A stretch of DNA of 46,803 nt from Mesorhizobium sp. J18 (GTDB lineage Bacteria > Pseudomonadota > Alphaproteobacteria > Rhizobiales > Rhizobiaceae). Below, one piece after another: positions 9,901 through 17,345 of the stretch; the stretch's first letter is position 1, and each line of letters starts with the position of its first letter. The notes under the pieces were generated by a model. That model searched no databases, was not told the DNA's origin, and saw only the letters and a list, made by a program, of their open reading frames with translations. The DNA lies in the NCBI RefSeq assembly GCF_007829525.1, contig NZ_VLJP01000005.1, positions 19,694-66,496 on the forward strand. The letters run 5' to 3'. Both the position numbers and the translations under genes were made by a program.

Positions 9901-10434
9901 TTCCTGGACGCCGCCCGGATTGAGCACGGGGATCATCGCGTCGATAAAGGCGAATTCCGACGCATGGGCGACAGTGGAGGATTCGGCGGTGTGGTCGTCG
10001 CCCATCAGGGCGAGCACACCGCCATGCCTGGATGATCCTGCCAGATTGGCATGGCGGAAAACATCCCCGCTGCGGTCGACGCCCGGGCCTTTGCCGTACC
10101 AGACGGCGAAAACGCCGTCATATTTGCCCTCGCCCAGAAGCTCCGTCTGCTGCGATCCCCAGCAGGCGGTTGCGGCCAGTTCCTCGTTGAGCCCCGGCTG
10201 GAAGACGATATTGGATTCCTGAAGCTGCCGCTTCGCCTTCCACAATTGCTGATCGAGACCGCCAAGAGGAGAGCCGCGATAGCCCGATACGAACCCGGCC
10301 GTATTGAGGCCGGCTCTCCGGTCGCGCTCGCGCTGCATCAGGAGCATGCGCACGATGGCCTGCGCGCCGGAAACGAAGATGCGCTCCTTCGACAGATCGT
10401 ATTTGTCGTCCAGCATCACATCGTGAAGGGTCAT
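6958..10434 (-). CDS. Indolepyruvate ferredoxin oxidoreductase family protein (fused IorAB type)
   Basis: Large 1158-residue oxidoreductase that converts aryl- or branched-chain 2-oxo acids plus CoA to acyl-CoA and CO2 with reduction of a ferredoxin-like acceptor. The order is: N-terminal pyruvate-oxidoreductase alpha-like region; thiamine-diphosphate domain around CSGCPHNSSTK (about 431) and GGEGAQWVGQ; a cysteine-rich Fe-S segment CEGCGDCG plus NKDFSCLNGFCPSF (about 630-690); then a gamma-type domain starting GIGGTGVVTIG (about 718). This single-chain form is typical of aerobic proteobacteria. GGGAGGAG lies eight bases before ATG 10434. The arylacetyl-CoA type product would match a role in aromatic amino acid breakdown beside the acyl-CoA ligase and Liv transporter. 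Confidence 0.9.
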   Translation of the reverse strand: MTLHDVMLDDKYDLSKERIFVSGAQAIVRMLLMQRERDRRAGLNTAGFVSGYRGSPLGGLDQQLWKAKRQLQESNIVFQPGLNEELAATACWGSQQTELLGEGKYDGVFAVWYGKGPGVDRSGDVFRHANLAGSSRHGGVLALMGDDHTAESSTVAHASEFAFIDAMIPVLNPGGVQELIDYGLYGYALSRFAGTWAAIKCVKDNIESTAAVDVALERLNIILPEFDMPPDGLNIRHEIDQITQEMRLHEYKRAAAAAFVRANNLNRIVYSGGRKARLGIITIGKSYLDVRQALDDLGIDEARANQLGIRLFKVACAWPLDLEHLQEFVKGLETVIVVEEKRSLIEVQVRENLYGTANQPQVIGKKDERGERLFPAMGALDPNDIAIAIGERVLKVIGPSEEISARVSRLRQFQAMLADTRDVASRTPYFCSGCPHNSSTKVPEGSLAAAGIGCHFMALWMDRSTVGFTAMGGEGAQWVGQAPFSKRDHLFQNLGDGTYNHSGTLALRFAIASGANMTYKILYNDAVAMTGGQPHEGGLSVDMIAHQVRAEGVERIAVVTDEPEKYGGPAAFPAGTTIHHRNDLDRVQRELREVKGVSVLIYDQTCAAEKRRRRKRGTFPDPDRRVLINELVCEGCGDCGVKSNCVSVQPVETEFGRKRRIDQSSCNKDFSCLNGFCPSFVTVHGAKLKKAQGAAGTTDPLAGVPEPKAYPLDNGWSGIIDGIGGTGVVTIGAVMGMAAHLEGKGAGVIDMAGLAQKGGAVFSHLRIAKSPADIHAIRVSAGKADLVLGCDLVVSGAKKVLGAIREGHTLVIANTAEVMPGDFARSADFSLPVERLKKALRAAAGESRAHFVDATRTASTLFGNSLGSNMFMLGFAYQHGGLPVSAEAIEKAIELNGQAVAMNVVAFRWGRRAAHDPEFVLDVVAGATGKKESAPLSRTLDEVIDRRAEFLIGYQNEAYARRYRERIARLRAAEERAAPGSTTVTEAAARNLFKLMAVKDEYEVARLYTDGSFRRQLAAQFEAYDRLEFHLAPPILGRRDEDGRLRKSSFGPWVMRLFGVLAGLKGLRGTWLDIFGYSAERRMERDLLRQYEADLDMIERDLSTDSIDAAAALASVPALIRGFGHVKEANAERAADERKRLVERFKSGERPPALAAAE

Positions 10435-10972
10435 TCAGTCATCTCCTCCCGGCCACCCGCGACTCATGGCCCGGATCAAAGGTATTTGCCGTCTAGTTTT
10501 TCGTCCCTTTGAAAGGGCGTCAAACGAAATCATGTCCGGCGCCGTCGGACGCAAGACAGGGTGCCCGAACGGGATGGAATGTGAAATATTGTTGCCCGGG
10601 CCCCGCAAACGTCAGGCTATCGGCCAGCCGTCCCGGATTCCATCCACTCACCGAAAGTTGAAAAACCGGCACCCTGCGCTCCCCACGAAGCCTTGGACAT
10701 TTTCTTGCCATCTTTGCTTTTTCTGTGCGCGCAAAGCTGCTAAGGAACCGCCGCCTTGACCGGCACGAGTCGAGCGTGGCGGTGCGATCAAATGAAATAT
10801 CGAAGACAAATCGCGCTTGCGGCATGCCAGATGGAAGCCGTCTCCGGAGAGGAGCAGCTCGATCCGGAAGGAAAGATAAAAGCGCGCACAGCGCTTGAGG
10901 GGGAATTGGGAGTGATCATGAAAAATTTGTGGCCCACAGGGCTGTTTCATGCTGGTTCGGAGGAATAGCCCG
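10435..10972. other. 538-bp divergent intergenic region (oxidoreductase / TRAP operon)
   Basis: No convincing gene is present; short frames here lack ribosome sites and family features. The region must hold the promoters of the minus-strand oxidoreductase and the plus-strand dctQM-exoD operon. Visible structure: the perfect palindrome CCCTTTGAAAGGG at 10505-10517 next to a minus-strand TTGACG, and the GGAGG ribosome site just before dctQ at about 10959-10963. I found no good -35/-10 pair on the plus strand. Confidence 0.5.
10505..10523 (-). promoter_or_regulatory. Candidate promoter -35 with palindromic operator for the oxidoreductase gene
   Basis: On the minus strand TTGACG (10523-10518) matches the -35 consensus at five of six bases. 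It is followed directly by CCCTTTCAAAGGG, a perfect 6-1-6 palindrome (10517-10505) that would occupy the -35/-10 spacer. The candidate -10 (AAAACT) is weak. The element is about 70-90 bases before the oxidoreductase start codon. The palindrome is seen directly; the promoter role is inference. Confidence 0.3.
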
Positions 10973-11545
10973 ATGCGAGCCATAGCTTTAATCATCCGCA
11001 TCATCAGCAGTATCAACAACATCATCGGAAATGTTTTTTCCTGGCTGTCGCTGGCCATCGTCCTGGTGTGCTTCACGGTCGTGGTGCAACGCTACGTCTT
11101 CGCGGTCAGCCATGTCTGGATGCAGGATCTGTATGTCTGGCTGAACGGCGCGATGTTCACGGCAGTGGCCGGCTTCGCGCTCCTGCGCAATGATCATGTC
11201 CGCGTCGACATCTTCTACCGCCCCGCGAGTGTGCGGCGTAAGGCGATCGTCGATCTGGTCGGCGTGATCCTGTTTCTTCTACCCTTCTGCTATATTGTCT
11301 ACGCTTATGGCTGGACCTTCGTCGCCCGGTCATGGCGACTACACGAGGCTTCGGGCAATGTCGGCGGCATGCCCGGACTCTACATCCTGAAATCCTTCAT
11401 CATCGCATTCGCAGCTCTCGTGGCCCTTCAAGGCATCGCCATGGCGCTGCGCAGCGTGCTCGTGCTGGCCGGCAGGGAAGACCTGCTGCCCGAGGATCTA
11501 AGATACGAGAGTCCACTGCAAGAACATCACGAGGCGACTGTCTGA
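10973..11545 (+). CDS. TRAP transporter small permease (DctQ family)
   Basis: Four-helix inner-membrane subunit of a tripartite ATP-independent periplasmic transporter, 190 residues from ATG 10973. GGAGG lies nine bases upstream of that ATG, which therefore beats the ATG at 10949. DctQ features are hydrophobic helices at the N-terminus, the motif VVVQRYVF, then WMQDLYVWLNGAMFTAVAGFALLRNDHVRVDIFY, the conserved charged turn of the family. The stop TGA overlaps the ATG of dctM by one base (TGATG). Size and sequence resemble the small subunits of 2-oxo-acid (TakP-type) TRAP systems. Confidence 0.9.
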   Translation: MRAIALIIRIISSINNIIGNVFSWLSLAIVLVCFTVVVQRYVFAVSHVWMQDLYVWLNGAMFTAVAGFALLRNDHVRVDIFYRPASVRRKAIVDLVGVILFLLPFCYIVYAYGWTFVARSWRLHEASGNVGGMPGLYILKSFIIAFAALVALQGIAMALRSVLVLAGREDLLPEDLRYESPLQEHHEATV

Positions 11546-12936
11546 TGGACCCGGTATTTATTGGAGAACTCCTTTCCGGGCTGATGTTCTTCGGAATCAT
11601 CGGCTTCCTCATGCTGGGCTTCCCGGTGGCCTTCACGCTGGCAGGCGTCTCGCTGCTGTTCGGCGCTGTCGGCATGTGTTTCGGCGTGTTCGACCCTTCG
11701 AATTTCGGCAGCCTCGCCAATCGGTATATCGGCTACATGACCAACGAGGTTCTCGTGGCCGTGCCGCTCTTCATCTTCATGGGCGTGATTCTCGAACGGT
11801 CGAAGATCGCCGAGCAACTGCTCCTGACCATGGGCAAGCTGTTCGGCAATCTTCGCGGCGGCCTGGGCATGTCGGTCATCGTCGTCGGCGCCTTGCTCGC
11901 GGCCTCCACCGGCGTCGTGGGCGCCACCGTCGTCACAATGGGCCTGATCTCCCTGCCGGCCATGCTGCGCGCCGGCTACAGCCCCAAGCTCGCCAGCGGC
12001 GTCATCTGCGCTTCCGGCACATTGGGGCAGATCATACCGCCCTCAACGGTGCTCATCTTCATGGGCGACATGCTTTCCGGTATCAATGCCCAGGTTCAGA
12101 TGGCGAAGGGCAACTTCGCCCCCGTACCCGTCTCGGTGGGCGATCTCTTCGCCGGCGCCCTGCTGCCGGGCCTCCTGCTGGTCGGGCTCTACCTCGCCTG
12201 GACGATATTCAAGGCAGTTTTCGACCCCGAATCCTGCCCCGCCACACCTGTCCCGCAAGATGAGAAAAAGCACCTTTTCGGTGAAGTCGTCACCGCACTG
12301 ATCCCGCCTCTGCTTCTCATCCTGGCGGTCCTGGGTTCCATCCTTGGCGGCATCGCCACGCCGACCGAGGCCGCTTCCGTCGGGGCGGTCGGCGCGATGA
12401 TCCTGGCAGCCTTCCGCTGGCGGCTGTCGTTCAAGGTCCTGCGGGAATCGATGATCTCGACAGCTACCATTACCTGCATGGTCTTCATCATCCTGTTCGG
12501 AGCATCCGTGTTCTCGATCGTCTTCCGCCTCATGGGCGGCGACAATCTGGTGCATGAGTTCCTCTCCAGCCTTCCCGGCGGACCGCTTGCGGCGGTTGCT
12601 ATGGTGATGCTGATGATGTTCCTGCTGGGTTTCATCCTCGACACCTTCGAGATCATCTTCATCGTCATCCCGATCACCGCACCGATACTGCTGGCCCTGG
12701 ATGTGGATCCCGTCTGGCTCGGCGTGCTGGTCGGCGTAAACCTGCAAACGAGCTTCCTGACGCCGCCTTTCGGCTTCTCGCTCTTCTATCTGCGCGGCGT
12801 TGCGCCATCGAGCGTATCGACCAGCATGATCTATCGAGGCATCATACCTTTTGTTGGTCTTCAGGTGCTTGCGATAGCGATCATGTTCATGTTCCCCTCG
12901 ATCGCCACATGGCTGCCGAGATGGATCTACAGCTAG
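11545..12936 (+). CDS. TRAP transporter large permease (DctM family)
   Basis: Large membrane subunit that carries the ion-coupled transport path, 463 residues and about twelve hydrophobic segments. Landmarks are FPVAFTLAGVSLLFG near the N-terminus, VPLFIFMGVILERS, the helical-hairpin motif ASGTLGQIIPPSTVLI in the first half, and ATPTEAASVGAVGA plus NLQTSFLTPPFGFSLFYLRGVAP in the second half. The start ATG overlaps the dctQ stop by one base; a much longer frame back to 11332 overlaps dctQ and is not needed. A hydrophilic loop follows the first bundle (about residues 225-250). The binding protein is not next in the operon but is encoded convergently at 13666-14754. Confidence 0.93.
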   Translation: MDPVFIGELLSGLMFFGIIGFLMLGFPVAFTLAGVSLLFGAVGMCFGVFDPSNFGSLANRYIGYMTNEVLVAVPLFIFMGVILERSKIAEQLLLTMGKLFGNLRGGLGMSVIVVGALLAASTGVVGATVVTMGLISLPAMLRAGYSPKLASGVICASGTLGQIIPPSTVLIFMGDMLSGINAQVQMAKGNFAPVPVSVGDLFAGALLPGLLLVGLYLAWTIFKAVFDPESCPATPVPQDEKKHLFGEVVTALIPPLLLILAVLGSILGGIATPTEAASVGAVGAMILAAFRWRLSFKVLRESMISTATITCMVFIILFGASVFSIVFRLMGGDNLVHEFLSSLPGGPLAAVAMVMLMMFLLGFILDTFEIIFIVIPITAPILLALDVDPVWLGVLVGVNLQTSFLTPPFGFSLFYLRGVAPSSVSTSMIYRGIIPFVGLQVLAIAIMFMFPSIATWLPRWIYS

Positions 12937-12945
12937 GATAATCCT

Positions 12946-13584
12946 GTGTCGGTCAGATTTGACGATACCTACCAGTCTCTTCGCGAAACGATCGAGGAAA
13001 CGATCGATGCCATCAAGGGCCGCGTCGTGACGCTGGGCGAGATAGTCGAGCTGACCGGCGAACAGGGCCTTCTCCTGCTTTGCTCCATCCTTACGTTACC
13101 GTTCCTCCTTCCCGTCTCTATCCCGGGAGTAAGCACGGTCTTCGGCCTCGCAATCATCCTGATCAGCGTCGGCATCACACTGAACCGGACCCCTTGGCTG
13201 CCGAAGAAGATCACCGAACGGCCGATCGACGCCGAGAAGCTGGTGCCGACGCTGCGGAAGGGAGCCGGGATCATCCAGAAGATAGAGGGCGTCATCCGCC
13301 CTCGTCTGCCGGGGCTCGCACAGGGAGCGGCGATCAACCGCATCAACGGCCTTGTCCTGATTCTCGGCGGGGTTCTTCTGATGTTTCCGCTGGGGCTGGT
13401 GCCCTTCTCGAACACCTTGCCGGCTTTCGGCATCCTGTTCCTGGCGATCGGCATCGCGCAACGGGACGGCATGTTTGTGCTTGCGGGCTATGGGATGACG
13501 ATCGCCACGATCGTTTATTTCTCGGCTCTGGCTTATGCGGCTGTCGCCGCTGGCCGCGGGCTCGCCTCGATGTTCGGCGGATAG
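12946..13584 (+). CDS. exoD: ExoD-family membrane protein (exopolysaccharide synthesis)
   Basis: A 212-residue ExoD-family protein. The N-terminal half is amphipathic (TIEETIDAIKGRVVTLGEIVELTGEQGLLL) with the conserved LPFLLPVSIPGVSTVFGLAI segment. The C-terminal half has hydrophobic helices, including the NTLPAFGILFLAIGIAQRDG motif typical of the family. ExoD was named in Sinorhizobium meliloti for effects on exopolysaccharide and alkali sensitivity; its molecular role remains unclear. The start is GTG 12946 with AGGA seven bases upstream, ten bases after dctM, so it is probably cotranscribed with the TRAP permeases. It ends at the bidirectional terminator at 13619-13645. Confidence 0.85.
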   Translation: MSVRFDDTYQSLRETIEETIDAIKGRVVTLGEIVELTGEQGLLLLCSILTLPFLLPVSIPGVSTVFGLAIILISVGITLNRTPWLPKKITERPIDAEKLVPTLRKGAGIIQKIEGVIRPRLPGLAQGAAINRINGLVLILGGVLLMFPLGLVPFSNTLPAFGILFLAIGIAQRDGMFVLAGYGMTIATIVYFSALAYAAVAAGRGLASMFGG

Positions 13585-13618
13585 ATCTATCCCGTCGATT
13601 GCATTTCTGCCAGATACA

Positions 13619-13645
13619 AAAAGCCCGGGCGCAACCCGGGCTTTT
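13619..13645. terminator. Bidirectional Rho-independent terminator between exoD and the TRAP binding protein gene
   Basis: Perfect 11-bp stem AAAAGCCCGGG / CCCGGGCTTTT with a five-base loop (CGCAA). The A and T runs on both sides give a U-tract in either direction. It lies between the convergent stops of exoD (13584) and the binding protein gene (13666), so it can serve both. Confidence 0.9.
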
Positions 13646-13665
13646 CATAGACCTGCTCTCGGCGA

Positions 13666-14754
13666 TCAGAGCTTGAAGTACTTCTCGCGAGCGGCGATGA
13701 AGCGAGAGTCGGTTCCTTCGGTCTTCTGACGAACGATCTCGAGCGCCGAGATAAAGCTCTCGGTCGTCTTCTTGGTCAACTCGTCACCGGAATCGCGCAG
13801 CTCGGCAAGAATCTCGGCGGATGCCTTTGCGCCCGCTTCGAGAATGTCATCCGGGAACTGCTGAACCTTCACGCCGTGCTCGTCGATCAGGGTCTTGAGC
13901 GCGCGCGGATCATTGGCCTGGAAATCCGAAGCGACCTGGTCGTATTCGGCCTGGCAGACATCCTTGATGAGCGCCTGCAGGTCTTGCGGAAGCTCCTGAT
14001 ATTTCGCCTTGTTGACCACCAGTTCGGTCGCAAGGCCCGGCTCGACGAAGCTCGGGAAGTAGTAGTTCTTTGCGACCTGATAGAAGCCAAGCGCCAGATC
14101 ATTGTAGGGACCGACGAATTCCGCAGCGTCAAGCGTGCCGGACTGCAGAGCCTGGAAGATTTCGCCTGCGGCCATGTTGGTGACGGTCGCGCCGAGCTTC
14201 TCCCATACGCGGCCGCCCAGGCCCGGAGTGCGGAAACGGATGCCCTTGATCGAATCGACGCCCGTCAATTCATCGCGGAACCAGCCGCCGGCCTGCGTGC
14301 CCGTATCGCCCGACAGGAAGCCTTGCACACCGAACTGATCATAGATCTCGTCCCAGATTTCCTGACCGCCGAGGTGCCGCACCCAGGCAGTAAGCTCGCG
14401 CGAGGTCATGCCGTAAGGCACGCCGGTGAAGAAGCTGAGGCCAGCACTCTTGTTCTGCCAGTAGTAGGCCGCGCCATGGCTCATTTCCGCCGAGCCGTCG
14501 ATGACGGCATCGAGCGACTGCAACGGCGGAACAAGTTCACCGGCGGCATAGACCTGAATGGTCAGGCGTCCGCCGGAAGCAGCCGTGATGCGATCAGCAA
14601 GACGCTGTGCACCTACGCCGAGGCCGGGAAAATTCTTCGGCCACGTGGTGACCATGCGCCAGGTCTGGTTGCCCTGCGCGATTGCCGGTGCCGCGAGCGC
14701 GGCCACGCCGGCGCCGGCGAGGCCAGCCTTCTTCATGAATGAACGACGATCCAT
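13666..14754 (-). CDS. TRAP transporter substrate-binding protein (DctP/TakP type, Tat signal)
   Basis: Periplasmic ligand-binding subunit, 362 residues from ATG 14754, with GGAGG seven bases upstream. The N-terminus DRRSFMKKAGLAGAGVAALAAPAIAQ is a twin-arginine signal peptide. The mature part resembles TakP-like 2-oxo-monocarboxylate binders: WRMVTTWPKNFPGLG at the start, AEMSHGAAYYWQ, GGWFRDELTGVDSIKGIRFR, and EFVGPYNDLALGFYQVAKNYY. It is on the opposite strand from dctQM and faces exoD across a shared terminator, an unusual split for a TRAP system. No second TRAP permease is nearby, so it probably serves DctQM at 10973-12936. A 2-oxo acid ligand is inferred from family resemblance and the nearby 2-oxoacid oxidoreductase. 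Confidence 0.9.
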   Translation of the reverse strand: MDRRSFMKKAGLAGAGVAALAAPAIAQGNQTWRMVTTWPKNFPGLGVGAQRLADRITAASGGRLTIQVYAAGELVPPLQSLDAVIDGSAEMSHGAAYYWQNKSAGLSFFTGVPYGMTSRELTAWVRHLGGQEIWDEIYDQFGVQGFLSGDTGTQAGGWFRDELTGVDSIKGIRFRTPGLGGRVWEKLGATVTNMAAGEIFQALQSGTLDAAEFVGPYNDLALGFYQVAKNYYFPSFVEPGLATELVVNKAKYQELPQDLQALIKDVCQAEYDQVASDFQANDPRALKTLIDEHGVKVQQFPDDILEAGAKASAEILAELRDSGDELTKKTTESFISALEIVRQKTEGTDSRFIAAREKYFKL

Positions 14755-14986
14755 TGAGTTACCTCCCATATTTGGATCCCAAGAGCGTACGAGCGGATGG
14801 ACGCAAACCTGTCATCCTCCCCCGAAGCCGGGCCGTATCAATACATGCTGGATTTCGCAAGTCCAATCCCATCTGCCTGCGGCAGGCCTGACGACATTGT
14901 GCGATGTGAGATTGGCAAACGACCCGCATCAGGCATAGATGTAGCCGTGGATCGGTGCCCGCACCGCCCTTTCAGGATCGAAAGCA

Positions 14987-15760
14987 ATGCTACAGCCTCT
15001 GGTCGCCGTCTCGACCGATACGAAGCAATTCGAGAACTATCTCTGGCACTCCACGCCGGAGCAGTATCTCGAAGCCGCGATTTCCGCCGCCGGCGTGCTG
15101 CCGGTCCTCGTCCCTTCCTTCGGCGGCCGGCTCGACCTCGACAGCCTCCTGGCTTCGGTCGACGGCGTCATGCTGACGGGCTCGAAGTCTAATGTCGATC
15201 CGGAGCTCTATGGCGGAGAACGCAGCGAGCAGAACGGTCCCTACGATCCGAGGCGGGATGCCACGACCCTTCCGCTCATCCGCAAGGCCATTGAACAGGG
15301 CATTCCGCTGCTTGCGATCTGCCGCGGCATACAGGAACTGAATGTGGCGTTAGGTGGCACGCTGGCGACCGAAATCCAGGAGCGCGAGGGTATGCTGGAC
15401 CATCGGGCACCGGAGAGCCCAAGCCAGGACGAGCGATTCGCCATCCGCCAGCCCGTATCGATAAAAGCCGGCTCATGTCTCGCCGATGTTTTGGGACCGG
15501 GCGAGGTCATGGTCAATTCGGTGCACCGCCAAGCCATCGATCGTCTCGGATCAAATCTTCAGGTTGAGGCCGTGGCGAGTGATGGAACCGTAGAGGCCGT
15601 CTCGGTCAGGAATGCCCGAGCCTTTGCCATGGGCGTTCAATGGCATCCTGAATACTGGGCAAAGAGCGACCAGGCGTCCGGCCGCATCTTCAAGGCTTTC
15701 GGCGAAGCCGTGCGCGCGCACGCCGCCGCCCGCCTTGCCATGAAAGCGGCAGCGGAATAG
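14987..15760 (+). CDS. Class I glutamine amidotransferase-like hydrolase (gamma-glutamyl-GABA hydrolase / PuuD-peptidase family)
   Basis: A 257-residue cytoplasmic hydrolase of the peptidase C26 group that cleaves gamma-glutamyl amides, for example in polyamine degradation. The catalytic triad is visible: Cys112 in LLAICRGIQELN, His220 and Glu222 in GVQWHPEY. The oxyanion-type loop GVMLTGSKSNVDP lies at about 60-72. ATG 14987 is preceded by AGGA at nine bases. It is divergent from the TRAP binding protein gene across 232 bp and convergent with the small secreted protein gene six bases downstream. No glutamine-synthetase-like partner is nearby, so the exact substrate is open. It should not be confused with the unrelated urate oxidase, also called PuuD, at 26250. 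Confidence 0.85.
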   Translation: MLQPLVAVSTDTKQFENYLWHSTPEQYLEAAISAAGVLPVLVPSFGGRLDLDSLLASVDGVMLTGSKSNVDPELYGGERSEQNGPYDPRRDATTLPLIRKAIEQGIPLLAICRGIQELNVALGGTLATEIQEREGMLDHRAPESPSQDERFAIRQPVSIKAGSCLADVLGPGEVMVNSVHRQAIDRLGSNLQVEAVASDGTVEAVSVRNARAFAMGVQWHPEYWAKSDQASGRIFKAFGEAVRAHAAARLAMKAAAE

Positions 15761-15766
15761 CCCCGC

Positions 15767-16168
15767 TCACCGCATGGCAACGAGCGAAACCAGCGGAGCG
15801 TGAGGCCGGAACGTCTCATAGGCGACGCCGTCGGCGACCGAGAATTCCAGCACGGCGCCGCCATCGGCCTTGGCGAAAGTGACGGAACCGTCACTGGCTT
15901 CGCGCCAGTAGCGGGCTTGCTCGAGGCCCGGCATTACTGTCGAACAGGTCCTTTCCACATACAGTTCCGCAAGTCTGTCCGAAAGGGCCTCGCCCTTGGT
16001 AACGGCACAGGTGCCTTCCTGGCCGACCGCGACGACGCGATAGCGCGAAGGCGCCGACGCTTCCTTCACGGCTGATACGGTCGAACCGCCGTCCTCCGGT
16101 GCCGACGTGACGGCTGCCGCGGCGCCGATGAAACCAACGGCGGCGACGGTCGCGATCAACAAGCGCAT
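15767..16168 (-). CDS. Small secreted protein, possible AprI/Inh-type protease inhibitor
   Basis: A 133-residue protein with an N-terminal signal peptide or anchor (MRLLIATVAAVGFIGAAAAV) and a beta-rich remainder. The pattern YRVVAVGQEGTCAVTKGEAL, Cys75 twenty-one residues after Cys54, a tryptophan (YWRE, about 88), then SVTFAKADGGAVLEFSV resembles the Inh/AprI barrel, in which one disulfide closes the first strands. The likeness is by motif spacing only and could be wrong. No metalloprotease gene, which would be the natural partner, is in the window. The upstream region contains a purine run (AAAAGGGGCAGAAAAG) before the ATG. Predicted to be periplasmic. Confidence 0.55.
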   Translation of the reverse strand: MRLLIATVAAVGFIGAAAAVTSAPEDGGSTVSAVKEASAPSRYRVVAVGQEGTCAVTKGEALSDRLAELYVERTCSTVMPGLEQARYWREASDGSVTFAKADGGAVLEFSVADGVAYETFRPHAPLVSLVAMR

Positions 16169-16269
16169 CTTTTCTGCCCCTTTTGTTTTGAGCTTGGCTG
16201 CCGCTTTTTGCTGCGGCCTGCCCGTTCCTTAGGAGCAGAATGTGGCGATTATGGTTAACGGATTCCTTA

Positions 16270-17253
16270 TCAGGCGGAGCGCCGCGCGATTCCGACCGAT
16301 TCAGGCACGGGTGTCAGAGCCTTCCCGTCATTGAACCAGCTTATCAGATTATCGACCATAAGGTCGCCCATTGCCTGGCGGGTATGCACGGAGGCAGACC
16401 CTACATGCGGCAGAAGGCAGGCGTTGTCGACCCGCAGGAGGCTTTCCGGGACATGCGGTTCCCTGGCGAAGACATCCAGCCCGGCTGAAAGGATCGTCCC
16501 GTCGGCAAGCGCCTGGGCGAGCGCTTCCTCGTCCACTGTGCTTCCACGGCCGACATTGACGAAAATACCGTTCGGCCCCAGCGCCTCGAACACTTCCCGC
16601 CCGATGACCTTCTCCGTGGCGGCGCCGCCGGGAGCCACGCAGATCAGCGTATCGACGGCTTCCGCCAGCGACAGCAGCGTCGGATGATAGGTATACGGAC
16701 AGGCCTCCACCTTGTTCCGGTTATGATAGCTGATCGGCAGGCCAAAGGCTTCGAGCCTTCGCGCAACGGCCATGCCGATGCGCCCGAGGCCGAATATACC
16801 GATGCTGCGGCCGCGCAGCGTCCCTTTTGTCAGCGGATACGGCCCCTCGCCTGCCCAGCGCCCCGCCCGGAGCCAAGCCTCCGCCTTCGACAGCTCGCGG
16901 ACGGTGTTGATGAGCAGACCGACGGCCAGGTCGGCCACTTCATCGGTCAGCACATCGGGCGTGTTGGTGACCATGATGCCCTTGGAAGCCGCATGCTTGG
17001 CATCCACGGCATCATAACCGACGCCGAAATTGGCTATGATCTCAAGATTGGGCAGCGCATCGATCAGGCGGGCATCAACCACAGTCATGGCAGCGATTCC
17101 AGCCACTTTTTCCGCCGCCTCGGGGCTAAGCAAATCCGGATCCGAACGCTCGATACGGATCACGCTGAAGTTCTCCTCCAGGCGCCCGAGCGCATGAGGA
17201 AGGAGCTTTCCGGGTACAAGGATGGTATTTGCTGACTGTCTCAAGATCGTCAT
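16270..17253 (-). CDS. D-2-hydroxyacid dehydrogenase (glyoxylate/hydroxypyruvate reductase type)
   Basis: NAD(P)-dependent dehydrogenase of the D-isomer family, 327 residues. It shows the Rossmann motif GLGRIG (155-160) and the catalytic trio Arg236 (NVGRGS), Glu265 (FAREP) and His283 (LPHVGS). The substrate loop NFGVGYDAVD at about 75-84 is as in glyoxylate/hydroxypyruvate reductases. It reduces glyoxylate or hydroxypyruvate to glycolate or glycerate, or a related 2-oxo acid. The ATG sits directly against AAAGGG, so the true start could be the TTG four codons later. It is 92 bp downstream of the LacI-type regulator on the same strand and may be under its control. A glycerate kinase is encoded at 23647, a possible metabolic partner. 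Confidence 0.88.
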   Translation of the reverse strand: MTILRQSANTILVPGKLLPHALGRLEENFSVIRIERSDPDLLSPEAAEKVAGIAAMTVVDARLIDALPNLEIIANFGVGYDAVDAKHAASKGIMVTNTPDVLTDEVADLAVGLLINTVRELSKAEAWLRAGRWAGEGPYPLTKGTLRGRSIGIFGLGRIGMAVARRLEAFGLPISYHNRNKVEACPYTYHPTLLSLAEAVDTLICVAPGGAATEKVIGREVFEALGPNGIFVNVGRGSTVDEEALAQALADGTILSAGLDVFAREPHVPESLLRVDNACLLPHVGSASVHTRQAMGDLMVDNLISWFNDGKALTPVPESVGIARRSA

Positions 17254-17345
17254 CCCTTTGAAGATGCTCTTCCAGCCTAGGCAGCCGGAACGCGTCTCGC
17301 AAGGCTAAGCATGTCGGATGTTTACACAGTCCGGCCGTTTCGAGG

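Noticed and set aside
8383-10035. Long plus-strand open frame of 550 codons
   Set aside because: Shadow of the oxidoreductase gene; the real frame carries all thiamine and Fe-S motifs.
10756-10968. Short plus-strand frame in the gap before dctQ
   Set aside because: No ribosome site, no hydrophobic or family pattern, and it overlaps the dctQ leader.
14797-15192. Plus-strand frame before and over the amidotransferase start
   Set aside because: It overlaps the true gene (14987 start with AGGA site) in another frame and has no family signal.
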